DNA from: CAYMEV01 sp964431655 [NCBI: uncultured bacterium] | Lineage (GTDB): Bacteria; CAYMEV01 | NCBI GenBank assembly: GCA_964431655.1 | Contig: CAYSKJ010000077.1 | Location: forward strand, 1-14,034 | Reading direction: 5' to 3' | DNA length: 14,034 bases | Part shown: piece after piece, positions 1 through 6,424 of the stretch | Position numbering within the stretch: position 1 is the first letter of the stretch | How the letters are laid out: every line of letters starts with the position of its first letter | Notes under the pieces: generated by a model | Told to the model about the DNA's origin: nothing | Database searches by the model: none | The model's input: only the letters and a program-made list of their open reading frames with translations | Translations under genes and position numbers: made by a program

Positions 1-12
1 GAAAAACTTCAG

Positions 13-28
13 TTTTGTAATTACAAAA
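13..28. promoter_or_regulatory. 16-bp perfect palindrome upstream of rnfB, possible operator
   Basis: TTTTGTAA is followed directly by its reverse complement TTACAAAA, giving a perfect 16-bp dyad whose right edge is 25 bp before the rnfB start codon. The position, just before the ribosome binding site of the first rnf gene, suits a repressor site. The half-site TTGTAA resembles the outer part of a Rex (NADH-sensing) site, but Rex sites are about 18 bp with a central spacer, so I do not call it Rex. The surroundings are AT-rich and the window starts only 12 bp upstream, so no full promoter can be defined. Confidence 0.35.
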
Positions 29-53
29 ATTTAAAGCAAAGAGGTGGTTAGAT

Positions 54-890
54 GTGCAGCAGTTAATAAGCCAGATATTGCCTCCAGCCCTGATAATCGG
101 TGCAGTGGGACTTATATCGGCAGCCTTGCTCTATATTGCATCCAAGGTTTTTTATACCAGGGAAAACCCTCTTATCAAGGAAGTTGAAGCCATACTGCCG
201 GGAGCAAACTGCGGAGCCTGCGGATTCCCGGGCTGTGCCGGGCTTGCCGAGGCTATTGTGGAGAAAAGGGACCCCAGCCTTAACTGTCCGGCGGCCCCCA
301 AGGAGACCATTGCCGAGATAGGAAAGATACTGGGTATTAAAATGGAGGCAGGCGACGCAAAGAAGGCGGTCATCCTGTGTAACGGAACCCGTGCAAATGC
401 TTCATTCCGTTCCAGGTACCTCGGTATCATGGAATGCGAGGCAGTCCATAACCTTTATACCGGAGAGAAGACATGCCAGTACTCATGCATAGGTCTGGGA
501 AGCTGTATAAAGGCCTGCCCGTTCGGCGCTATTTCCCTTCGCGACGGGATTATAGAGATTGATGAGGAAAAATGCACAGGCTGCGGCAAGTGCGTGAAAG
601 TGTGCCCAAGGCATGTCCTTGTCCTGTGGAAGTCCGGCCCCAAGGTTCTTGTCCGCTGCAGTTCCAGGGATAAGGGGCCTGCCACGAAGAGCAACTGCAG
701 TGTAGGATGCATAGGTTGCACAAGGTGCGTGAAGGCCTGTAAATTTGATGCAATTGTTATGGACGGCCCCCTGGCCCGTATCATTGATGATAAATGCACC
801 CGCTGCGGGGAATGCATAAAGGTCTGCCCCACCAATGCCATTGCAGGCCTATTCCTGAAAGAGGAGGAAAATGCAGATGAAGACGTTTAA
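54..890 (+). CDS. rnfB: Rnf complex subunit RnfB, polyferredoxin entry module
   Basis: RnfB (278 aa) accepts electrons from reduced ferredoxin and passes them into the membrane-bound Rnf complex. One N-terminal membrane helix (about residues 10-30) is followed by the family's Fe-S motif (C53, C56, C61, C78). Then come ferredoxin-like clusters: C141/C145/C151/C155, C174/C177/C180/C184, C219/C222/C225/C229 and C248/C251/C254/C258. That makes about five [4Fe-4S] centres, the long form typical of clostridial-type RnfB rather than the two-cluster proteobacterial form. The start is GTG, chosen because GAGGTGG (41-47) sits 6 bp upstream and the family N-terminus follows. An out-of-frame ATG two bases earlier (52) opens only a four-codon frame. 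It is the first gene of the rnf operon and overlaps rnfC. Confidence 0.95.
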   Translation: MQQLISQILPPALIIGAVGLISAALLYIASKVFYTRENPLIKEVEAILPGANCGACGFPGCAGLAEAIVEKRDPSLNCPAAPKETIAEIGKILGIKMEAGDAKKAVILCNGTRANASFRSRYLGIMECEAVHNLYTGEKTCQYSCIGLGSCIKACPFGAISLRDGIIEIDEEKCTGCGKCVKVCPRHVLVLWKSGPKVLVRCSSRDKGPATKSNCSVGCIGCTRCVKACKFDAIVMDGPLARIIDDKCTRCGECIKVCPTNAIAGLFLKEEENADEDV

Positions 891-2409
891 GAAGGGTGGC
901 GTACATCCTCCCGAATCAAAGCATACAGCAGGCAAGCCCCTTGAAATCCTTCAGCCCAGGGATGAGGTGGTGCTGTTCCTCAGCCAGCATATAGGAGCTC
1001 CCGCAAAGCCTGTGGTAAAGCCCAAAGACAGGGTGCTTACTGGCTCCCTGGTGGCCCAGGCCGCATCCTATGTCTCTGCCCCGGTTCATTCACCGGTTTC
1101 GGGTACTGTAAAAAAGATTGACAGGTTCACCTTCCCAGGCGGGCTTGACATGGATGCCATAATAATTGAGAATGACAGGCAGTACGAGATGTCCCCCGAT
1201 ATCGACACATCTCCGGATCTTATTGATTTCAGCGATGAGTTCAATATTCAAAAGATGAATGAGCTCAAAGACTATGCAAACAGCCTTGAATCCACAGATA
1301 TTGACATAGCTTCAGGTCCGACGGGCATGCCGTCCCTGGAAAACAGCCTGAAAATATCCCTGCTTAACTACCTTAAAAAGAAAATGGAGGATGAAGGAAG
1401 GGCTCTGTCCGATATAGTGAACAATGAAGAGATACCCTTTGAAAAAATAAGGGATGATGCCATAAGGAACATAATCTCCAAAGCAGGCATAGTGGGTCTC
1501 GGGGGAGCGGCCTTTCCGACCTCGGTAAAGCTTAATCCGCCCAGGCCTGATAATATAGACGCCCTCATATTAAACGGTGCAGAGTGCGAGCCCTACCTGA
1601 CATCGGACCACCGGCTCATGGTGGAGTCCGCTGCAAAGGTAGTCCAGGGCCTGCGGATAATTATGTCCATGTTCAGGAATGCAAAGGGCTATATCGGCAT
1701 TGAATCAAACAAGAAAGACTGTATTGCAGCTTTCGGGGATATCTGCCGGGAATACAAAGATATAGATGTTGTCCCCCTGAAGGTAAAATACCCCCAGGGC
1801 GGAGAGAAACAGCTTATCAAAAGCATATTGAACCGGGAGGTTCCGAGCCAGAAGCTTCCTTTTGATGTGGGCGTGATTGTCCAGAATGTGGCAACTGCCT
1901 CGGCTGTTTACGATGCGGTCATAAAGAATAAACCCCTTTATGAGAGGCCTGTTACCATCGGCGGAAAGGCCGTTAAAAACAACAGGAACATCATTGCAAA
2001 GGTCGGGACAAAGCTTGCTGACATCATTGAATTCTGCGGGGGCATGGATAATCCCAGGAAGATTCTCTTCGGCGGACCCATGATGGGCAAGGCCATTGCC
2101 CATACCGATGTCCCCGTTACCAAGGGTACCAGCGGAATCCTGTTCCTTGACGCTTCGGAAGCCCCTCTCTATGATGAAAACAGCTGTATAAGGTGTACAA
2201 GGTGCATCAGGGCCTGCCCCATGGGATTATCGCCCACAACCCTGTATAATCTTACCAGGAATGAAAAGCTCAGGGAAGCCGGGGAGCTGGGTATCATGGA
2301 CTGCATTGAATGCGGAAGCTGTTCCTATGCGTGCCCTTCCAAAATATATCTGGTGCAGTGGATAAGGCTCGGCAAGCTGAAGTTCAATAAAATAAAGAAT
2401 GAGAAGTGA
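877..2409 (+). CDS. rnfC: Rnf complex subunit RnfC, NADH-binding Fe-S/FMN protein
   Basis: RnfC is the peripheral cytoplasmic subunit where electrons meet NAD+. Numbering from the upstream ATG at 871 (512 aa), the start region has the family's TFKKGGVHPPE motif. The flavin/NADH domain shows GLGGAAFPT (209-217), NGAECEPYLTSDHRL (235-249) and YPQGGEKQL (307-315). Two ferredoxin motifs follow: C439/C442/C445/C449 and C478/C481/C484/C488. The ATG at 877 is preferred because GAGGAGG (861-867) is 9 bp from it but only 3 bp from the ATG at 871. The protein is about 70 residues longer than the usual 440. The excess is a charged, acidic segment at about residues 107-190, between the N-terminal domain and the GGAAFPT motif. 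It overlaps the end of rnfB. Confidence 0.95.
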   Translation: MKTFKKGGVHPPESKHTAGKPLEILQPRDEVVLFLSQHIGAPAKPVVKPKDRVLTGSLVAQAASYVSAPVHSPVSGTVKKIDRFTFPGGLDMDAIIIENDRQYEMSPDIDTSPDLIDFSDEFNIQKMNELKDYANSLESTDIDIASGPTGMPSLENSLKISLLNYLKKKMEDEGRALSDIVNNEEIPFEKIRDDAIRNIISKAGIVGLGGAAFPTSVKLNPPRPDNIDALILNGAECEPYLTSDHRLMVESAAKVVQGLRIIMSMFRNAKGYIGIESNKKDCIAAFGDICREYKDIDVVPLKVKYPQGGEKQLIKSILNREVPSQKLPFDVGVIVQNVATASAVYDAVIKNKPLYERPVTIGGKAVKNNRNIIAKVGTKLADIIEFCGGMDNPRKILFGGPMMGKAIAHTDVPVTKGTSGILFLDASEAPLYDENSCIRCTRCIRACPMGLSPTTLYNLTRNEKLREAGELGIMDCIECGSCSYACPSKIYLVQWIRLGKLKFNKIKNEK

Positions 2410-2428
2410 GAGGAGGAATATTTAGCAA

Positions 2429-3421
2429 ATGAACCAGAATAATCCAGAACTTATTGTATCGTCTTCTCCTCATGTATATGATAAAAGCTCTGTAAAGAAT
2501 ATCATGGGCTCAGTTTTCCTGGCCCTTGTCCCGGCATCCCTGGTCGGTATATGCTGTTTCGGGATCAGGGCGCTGACAGTGATAGCAGTGTCAGTAATTT
2601 CCTGCATATTCTTTGAGGCAATTATACAGAAGCTTATGGGGAAAAAGATAACCGTAGGGGACTTTTCCGCGGCAGTTACAGGGCTTCTCCTGGCCATGAA
2701 CCTGCCCAGCTCTGCACCGGTATGGCTGGTCGTCATAGGGGCGTTTGTTGCCATATACCTGGGCAAGCAGATTTTCGGAGGCCTGGGCCAGAACCCATTC
2801 AACCCGGCCCTTGTCTCAAGGGTATTTCTCCTTATATCCTTTCCCCTTTATATGACCCACTGGCCCAAGCCGTCAGGATTTTCCCTTGCCTTTGATGCTG
2901 CAACCCAGGCAACTCCCCTGGGTGTGCTCAAGACTGACGGTGTCACGGCAGCCTACCAGGCAGTCACAAGCCTTGACCTGTTCCTCGGACGGGTAGGGGG
3001 ATCCCTGGGTGAGATATCCGCCCTTGCCCTGCTGATAGGCGGGATTTACCTCATGGCCAAGAAGATAATAAGCTGGGAGATACCCTTTGCCTTTATTGCC
3101 ACAGTATTTGTATCAACGGGCATCTTTTACCTTTTAGACCCCTCAAAATACATTGACCCTGTTTTTCACATCCTGTCGGGAGGGCTGTTTCTTGGCGCTT
3201 TTTTCATGGCGACGGACTATGTTACATCGCCGCTTTCCAGCGGAGGTAAAATCCTTTTCGGCTTCATGTGCGGTCTGATAACCTTCATTATCAGGCTCTG
3301 GGGAGGATATCCGGAGGGCGTCAGCTTTGCCATACTTTTTATGAACGGTCTGGTCCCGCTGATTGACAAGTATATGCATCCAAAAAGATTCGGAAGGAGG
3401 GCAGTAGAAAATGGACAATGA
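2429..3421 (+). CDS. rnfD: Rnf complex subunit RnfD, flavinylated membrane subunit
   Basis: RnfD (330 aa) is an integral membrane subunit of the NqrB/RnfD family that carries a covalently bound FMN. About eight to ten hydrophobic helices are visible. The family motif GQNPFNPALVSR is at about 120-131. The flavin-attachment motif reads D156-A-A-T-Q-A-T162-P-L, so T162 is the predicted FMN-bearing threonine. The Gly usual before the last Ala-Thr is Gln here. Conserved ATDYVTSPLS (261-270) and RLWGGYPEGVSFAILFMN (289-306) also match the family. The AGGAGG site at 2411-2416 is 12 bp from the ATG, a longish spacing, but no other in-frame start is available. The gene lies 19 bp after rnfC and overlaps rnfG by 11 bp. 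An ApbE flavin transferase would be needed and is not in the window. Confidence 0.95.
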   Translation: MNQNNPELIVSSSPHVYDKSSVKNIMGSVFLALVPASLVGICCFGIRALTVIAVSVISCIFFEAIIQKLMGKKITVGDFSAAVTGLLLAMNLPSSAPVWLVVIGAFVAIYLGKQIFGGLGQNPFNPALVSRVFLLISFPLYMTHWPKPSGFSLAFDAATQATPLGVLKTDGVTAAYQAVTSLDLFLGRVGGSLGEISALALLIGGIYLMAKKIISWEIPFAFIATVFVSTGIFYLLDPSKYIDPVFHILSGGLFLGAFFMATDYVTSPLSSGGKILFGFMCGLITFIIRLWGGYPEGVSFAILFMNGLVPLIDKYMHPKRFGRRAVENGQ

Positions 3422-4136
3422 TAAAAAGAACTCCCTGCTTTACATGGTCCTGGTGCTTACCCTTATAACCTTTATCAGCGCCGCAGGCCTGTCCTATGTA
3501 AACGGGATAGTCCAGGAACCCATAAGGATATCCCAGGAAAAGGAGACCCTTACGGCCATTGGTCAGGTACTGCCGGAATATGATAATAATCCCTTCGAAG
3601 ATAAATATGTAATGAAATATGAAGGCAGGGACATAAATGTATATATTGGCAGGAAAGACGGGAATATGACCGGCCTGGCCTTTGAAATATCCTCAAACAG
3701 CGGTTATGGAGGAAAAATGACTATAATGGCGGGCATCAATACATCCAGTTCCACCGTAAACGGCATGTATGTCCTTTCCCATGCTGAGACGCCGGGCCTC
3801 GGCGACAAGATGAGGGACAAGGAATGGCAGGACAAAGAGCTGAAAGGCAAACCGGTCTCCTCTGACTATAAATACAATGTGGTCAAGGACGGCGGAGAGA
3901 TTCATGCCCTTACCGCGGCAACCATAACCTCCAGAGCTGTCTGCGAGGCTTTCAATACGGTCTATCCCCTGTATTCTGAGTTTCTGAAACAGCAGGAATC
4001 CCATGCAGGACAAGATGAGGATGAAATCCCTGAAACGGATGTCCTGCCTTCGGAAGAAACTCCCCAGGATACTGTCACAGAGGCAGAAATGCCTGCAGAA
4101 GAAATCATGGAATCTGAACCAGGAAAGGAGGAGTAG
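3411..4136 (+). CDS. rnfG: Rnf complex subunit RnfG, flavoprotein with acidic C-terminal tail
   Basis: RnfG (241 aa) has one N-terminal membrane helix (about 9-30) and an FMN-binding domain that is extracytoplasmic in the family. The family signatures SHAETPGLGDKM (123-134) and LTAATITSRAV (167-177) are clear, with T171 the predicted FMN attachment residue. The flavinylation motif is unusual: the Asp that normally lies six residues before the Thr is His165 (codon CAT), and the Gly is Ala169. After the family core ends near residue 195 there is an extra tail of about 45 residues, roughly 17 of them Asp or Glu and also rich in Pro and Thr. GGAAGGAGG (3392-3400) precedes the ATG by 10 bp. The stop is one base before the rnfE start. 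Confidence 0.92.
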   Translation: MDNDKKNSLLYMVLVLTLITFISAAGLSYVNGIVQEPIRISQEKETLTAIGQVLPEYDNNPFEDKYVMKYEGRDINVYIGRKDGNMTGLAFEISSNSGYGGKMTIMAGINTSSSTVNGMYVLSHAETPGLGDKMRDKEWQDKELKGKPVSSDYKYNVVKDGGEIHALTAATITSRAVCEAFNTVYPLYSEFLKQQESHAGQDEDEIPETDVLPSEETPQDTVTEAEMPAEEIMESEPGKEE

Positions 4137-4137
4137 A

Positions 4138-4743
4138 ATGCCGTCAATAGCAAAAGAATTCTCAAAGGGACTCTTAAAGGAAAACCCCGTATTTCGCCTG
4201 ATGCTCGGGCTCTGCCCGACTTTGGCGACATCCACCTCTGCTACCGATGCCCTGGGCATGGGGATGTCCATGACCTTTGTCCTGGTCTGCTCCAATATTG
4301 TAATATCTTTAATAAGGAATCTGATACCTGATAAGATAAGGATACCATGCTTTATTGTAGTCATTGCATCCTTTGTCACGGTTGTGGATCTGTTTCTTAA
4401 GGGCTTCATGTATGACCTGCATAAAAGCCTCGGCCTTTTCATTCCCCTCATAGTGGTCAACTGTATTATTCTGGGCAGGGCTGAGGCATTTGCATCAAAA
4501 AACGGGCTTCTGCTCTCCATAGTTGACGGCCTTGGGATGGGTCTCGGATTTACCCTTGCACTTATGAGCCTTGGCGTCGTCAGGGAGTTTATAGGCGGGG
4601 GCAGTCTCTTCAAGGTTCCCCTGCTGGGAGCCGGATACCCCGGTGTTATAGTTCTGATACTTCCTCCGGGCGCATTCCTTACCATAGGCCTTTTAATGGG
4701 CCTGCTCAATAAGATGGAAAAGGCAAAAGGAGAAGCAAGATGA
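4138..4743 (+). CDS. rnfE: Rnf complex subunit RnfE, membrane subunit
   Basis: RnfE (201 aa) is a six-helix membrane subunit homologous to RnfA and NqrD. RnfA and RnfE form an inverted pair that binds an Fe-S centre inside the membrane through two cysteines from each subunit. Those cysteines are present: C26 in [19 protein letters not shown] and C109 in [15 protein letters not shown]. The frame stays open upstream to 4003, but that part overlaps rnfG out of frame. The ATG at 4138 is the true start: AGGAGG (4126-4131) is 6 bp away and the protein then begins like its family ([11 protein letters not shown]). It overlaps rnfA by 4 bp (ATGA), which suggests translational coupling. Confidence 0.95.
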   Translation: MPSIAKEFSKGLLKENPVFRLMLGLCPTLATSTSATDALGMGMSMTFVLVCSNIVISLIRNLIPDKIRIPCFIVVIASFVTVVDLFLKGFMYDLHKSLGLFIPLIVVNCIILGRAEAFASKNGLLLSIVDGLGMGLGFTLALMSLGVVREFIGGGSLFKVPLLGAGYPGVIVLILPPGAFLTIGLLMGLLNKMEKAKGEAR

Positions 4744-5318
4744 CATTGATACTTATTATAATTGCATCCGTATTCGTTACCAATGTTATATTTTCCAACT
4801 TCCTGGGTCTGTGCCCCTATTTCGGCGTTTCCAAGAGCATTCCCACATCCATGGGCATGGGCATGGCCGTTGTCTTTGTAATGACCCTGGCAAGCGGTAT
4901 AACCTACTTTATGCAGAAGCTTCTTGTACATTTCGGCATTGAGTATCTCCAGACTGTGGTATTCATCCTTGTCATAGCTGCCCTGGTACAGCTGGTGGAG
5001 ATTGCCCTGAAGAAACTCAGCCCGGTTCTCTATAAAGCCCTGGGCATATACCTTCCCCTGATAACCACCAACTGTGCAATCCTTGGAGTGGCCATCCTGA
5101 ATATACAGAGGCAGTACAGCCTCCTCTACAACATTGTATTTGCTTTCGGCTCTGCTGTCGGTTTCACCCTGGCGCTGATCATCTTTGCCGGAGTGAGGGA
5201 AAGGCTTGAAGTATCCGATATCCCTGAAGGAATGAAGGGGAATCCCATCTCATTCATAACCGCAGGTATCATAGCCCTTGCTTTTATGGGCTTTGCAAAC
5301 CTCGTAAAGGGTATATAA
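4740..5318 (+). CDS. rnfA: Rnf complex subunit RnfA, membrane subunit
   Basis: RnfA (192 aa) is the six-helix partner of RnfE. It carries the matching cysteines C25 ([12 protein letters not shown]) and C112 ([11 protein letters not shown]), which are expected to help ligate the intramembrane Fe-S centre. The length and the ends are standard for the family. An AAAGGAGA site at about 4726-4733 lies inside the end of rnfE, and the ATG overlaps the rnfE stop codon. It is the last gene of the operon, and the transcription terminator follows within about 15 bp. The order B-C-D-G-E-A puts rnfB first, unlike the C-D-G-E-A-B order known from clostridia. Confidence 0.95.
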   Translation: MTLILIIIASVFVTNVIFSNFLGLCPYFGVSKSIPTSMGMGMAVVFVMTLASGITYFMQKLLVHFGIEYLQTVVFILVIAALVQLVEIALKKLSPVLYKALGIYLPLITTNCAILGVAILNIQRQYSLLYNIVFAFGSAVGFTLALIIFAGVRERLEVSDIPEGMKGNPISFITAGIIALAFMGFANLVKGI

Positions 5319-5350
5319 AACAGCAGGGGGATTTATCCCCCTGCTGTTTT
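5317..5350. terminator. Strong bidirectional intrinsic terminator between rnfA and the ATL gene
   Basis: CAGCAGGGGG (5321-5330) and CCCCCTGCTG (5337-5346) form a perfect 10-bp GC-rich stem with a 6-base loop (ATTTAT). It is flanked by AAAA on the left and TTTT on the right, which can extend the stem or act as the U-tract in either direction. It lies right after rnfA (+) and about 120 bp past the stop of the converging - strand operon, so it probably ends both. Confidence 0.93.
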
Positions 5351-5467
5351 TATATCTAATAAGCCCTGCTGGCGGTCTTTATGATTTCAAGCTCCCTTTC
5401 AGGGGAACCCACATATCGCAGGCCCCTCCCGACAGACTTCGCGGGAAAACCAAAAACGCACAGGAGC

Positions 5468-5773
5468 CTAATTTATGTCATACCGGTAGATGTCAAGGTT
5501 GATCCTGCCTTCTTTAGAGACCTTTACCCCTTCCATCTCCAGCTTTTTTTTCTGCAGGGCACTGTCCTGATTTTTCAGGGAAATAAAACCCCTGGCGTTT
5601 ATGACCCTGTGCCAGGGAAGGCTGTATTTTTCTGAGAAGCTCCTCAGCACCCATACCACCTGCCTGGCCCCGTTGTATAATCCGGCTGACAATGCGATCT
5701 GGCCGTAGGTCATTACCCTGCCCCCGGGTATCGACCTGATAATGTCTATTATTTCCCTGGTTTCAGCACGCAT
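5468..5773 (-). CDS. Alkyltransferase-like protein (ATL family, Cys-less MGMT homologue)
   Basis: This 101-aa protein matches the DNA-binding domain of O6-alkylguanine-DNA alkyltransferases. The active-site PCHRV motif is PWHRV here (residues 53-57), with Trp replacing the alkyl-accepting Cys. That is the hallmark of ATL proteins such as E. coli YbaZ/Atl1, which bind O6-alkylguanine without repairing it and flag the lesion for nucleotide excision repair. The Tyr (Y23 in MTYGQIA) and the Arg finger (R37 in NGARQVV) used for base flipping are both present. The length is normal for an ATL. No good ribosome binding site is seen. The gene starts 12 bp after the stop of the upstream beta-barrel gene, so translation may be coupled. 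It appears to be the last gene of the - strand operon. Confidence 0.88.
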   Translation of the reverse strand: MRAETREIIDIIRSIPGGRVMTYGQIALSAGLYNGARQVVWVLRSFSEKYSLPWHRVINARGFISLKNQDSALQKKKLEMEGVKVSKEGRINLDIYRYDIN

Positions 5774-5785
5774 AAAGATATCATG

Positions 5786-6403
5786 CTAAAAGGTGAACAG
5801 TATGCCTCCGCATATCTGGCTGAGTATGACATCATCATCATGCCTGAGGTCCACCAGATCGGTATTGTATTCCATGTCCTCGCCGAATCTCCTGTACTGG
5901 TATTCAGCATAGAGCCCAAAATTCTCCGAAAGCCAGAATTTTAGCCCGCCCTTTACCTGGTATCCCCAGAACCATTTGCTTTCACTGCCGCTAATATCCA
6001 GATCAGGACTGTTCAGGCTGAAATTGCTTCTCACATAATACCCTCCGACCCCGGCCCCTCCGTAGATCTGAAGGATATCACTGCCGAAGGTCAGAAGCAG
6101 GTTCAGGGATACGGGCGTTATCCTGGTTTCATAGGAAGAATCGATATCAGGGCCGAAATCAATATCCTCCGCGTTTTTTGTGTAGCCAACCTCAAAGTTC
6201 AGGGCAAGAATGGGCAGTATCTGGGAGAAGCTCTCAAATCCGTAGATAATGCCGTTAGAGTCATCTCTTATTCCCGTCAGATCCCCTTGGAAATCATATT
6301 CACCGATATAAAGGTATCCGCCTTTTATGCCGTATTCCCCCGAATATAGATGGGAGACGCCTGCCGTTAGGAAAATGAGGGTCAAAAGAAATAGTCTTCT
6401 CAT
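5786..6403 (-). CDS. Outer-membrane beta-barrel protein, small porin-like
   Basis: A 205-aa protein with a clear Sec signal peptide (positive MRR, hydrophobic core to about residue 18, likely cleavage near residues 21-22). The mature part has alternating hydrophobic and polar strands with aromatic girdle residues, for example GIKGGYLYIGEYDF, LQIYGGAGVGGYYVRSNF, FGLYAEYQYRRFG. It ends in Phe (GGILFTF), the usual end of proteins inserted by the BAM machinery. Size and strand pattern suit an eight-stranded OmpA/OmpX-like barrel. No specific function can be assigned. AGGAGG (6410-6415) lies 6 bp before the ATG. The start is 21 bp after the purH stop, so it is likely co-transcribed with purH. Confidence 0.8.
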   Translation of the reverse strand: MRRLFLLTLIFLTAGVSHLYSGEYGIKGGYLYIGEYDFQGDLTGIRDDSNGIIYGFESFSQILPILALNFEVGYTKNAEDIDFGPDIDSSYETRITPVSLNLLLTFGSDILQIYGGAGVGGYYVRSNFSLNSPDLDISGSESKWFWGYQVKGGLKFWLSENFGLYAEYQYRRFGEDMEYNTDLVDLRHDDDVILSQICGGILFTF

Positions 6404-6424
6404 TTGTTTCCTCCTATTTTTAAT

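Noticed and set aside
13-28. Rex-binding site
   Set aside because: The half-sites TTGTAA/TTACAA abut directly, whereas Rex sites need a central spacer and about 18 bp in total.
4003-4137. 45-codon upstream extension of rnfE
   Set aside because: It overlaps rnfG out of frame, whereas the ATG at 4138 has a strong ribosome binding site and matches the family N-terminus.
3693-4931. 412-codon open frame on the - strand across rnfG, rnfE and rnfA
   Set aside because: It is antisense to three genes with clear family motifs, has a low-complexity Arg/Pro/Thr-rich composition, and matches nothing I recognise.
5353-5467. Open - strand frame of about 38 codons after the ATL gene (ends PERELEIIKTASRAY)
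   Set aside because: It has no plausible start codon or ribosome binding site, and the ATL protein is already full length, so it is not a needed frameshifted tail.
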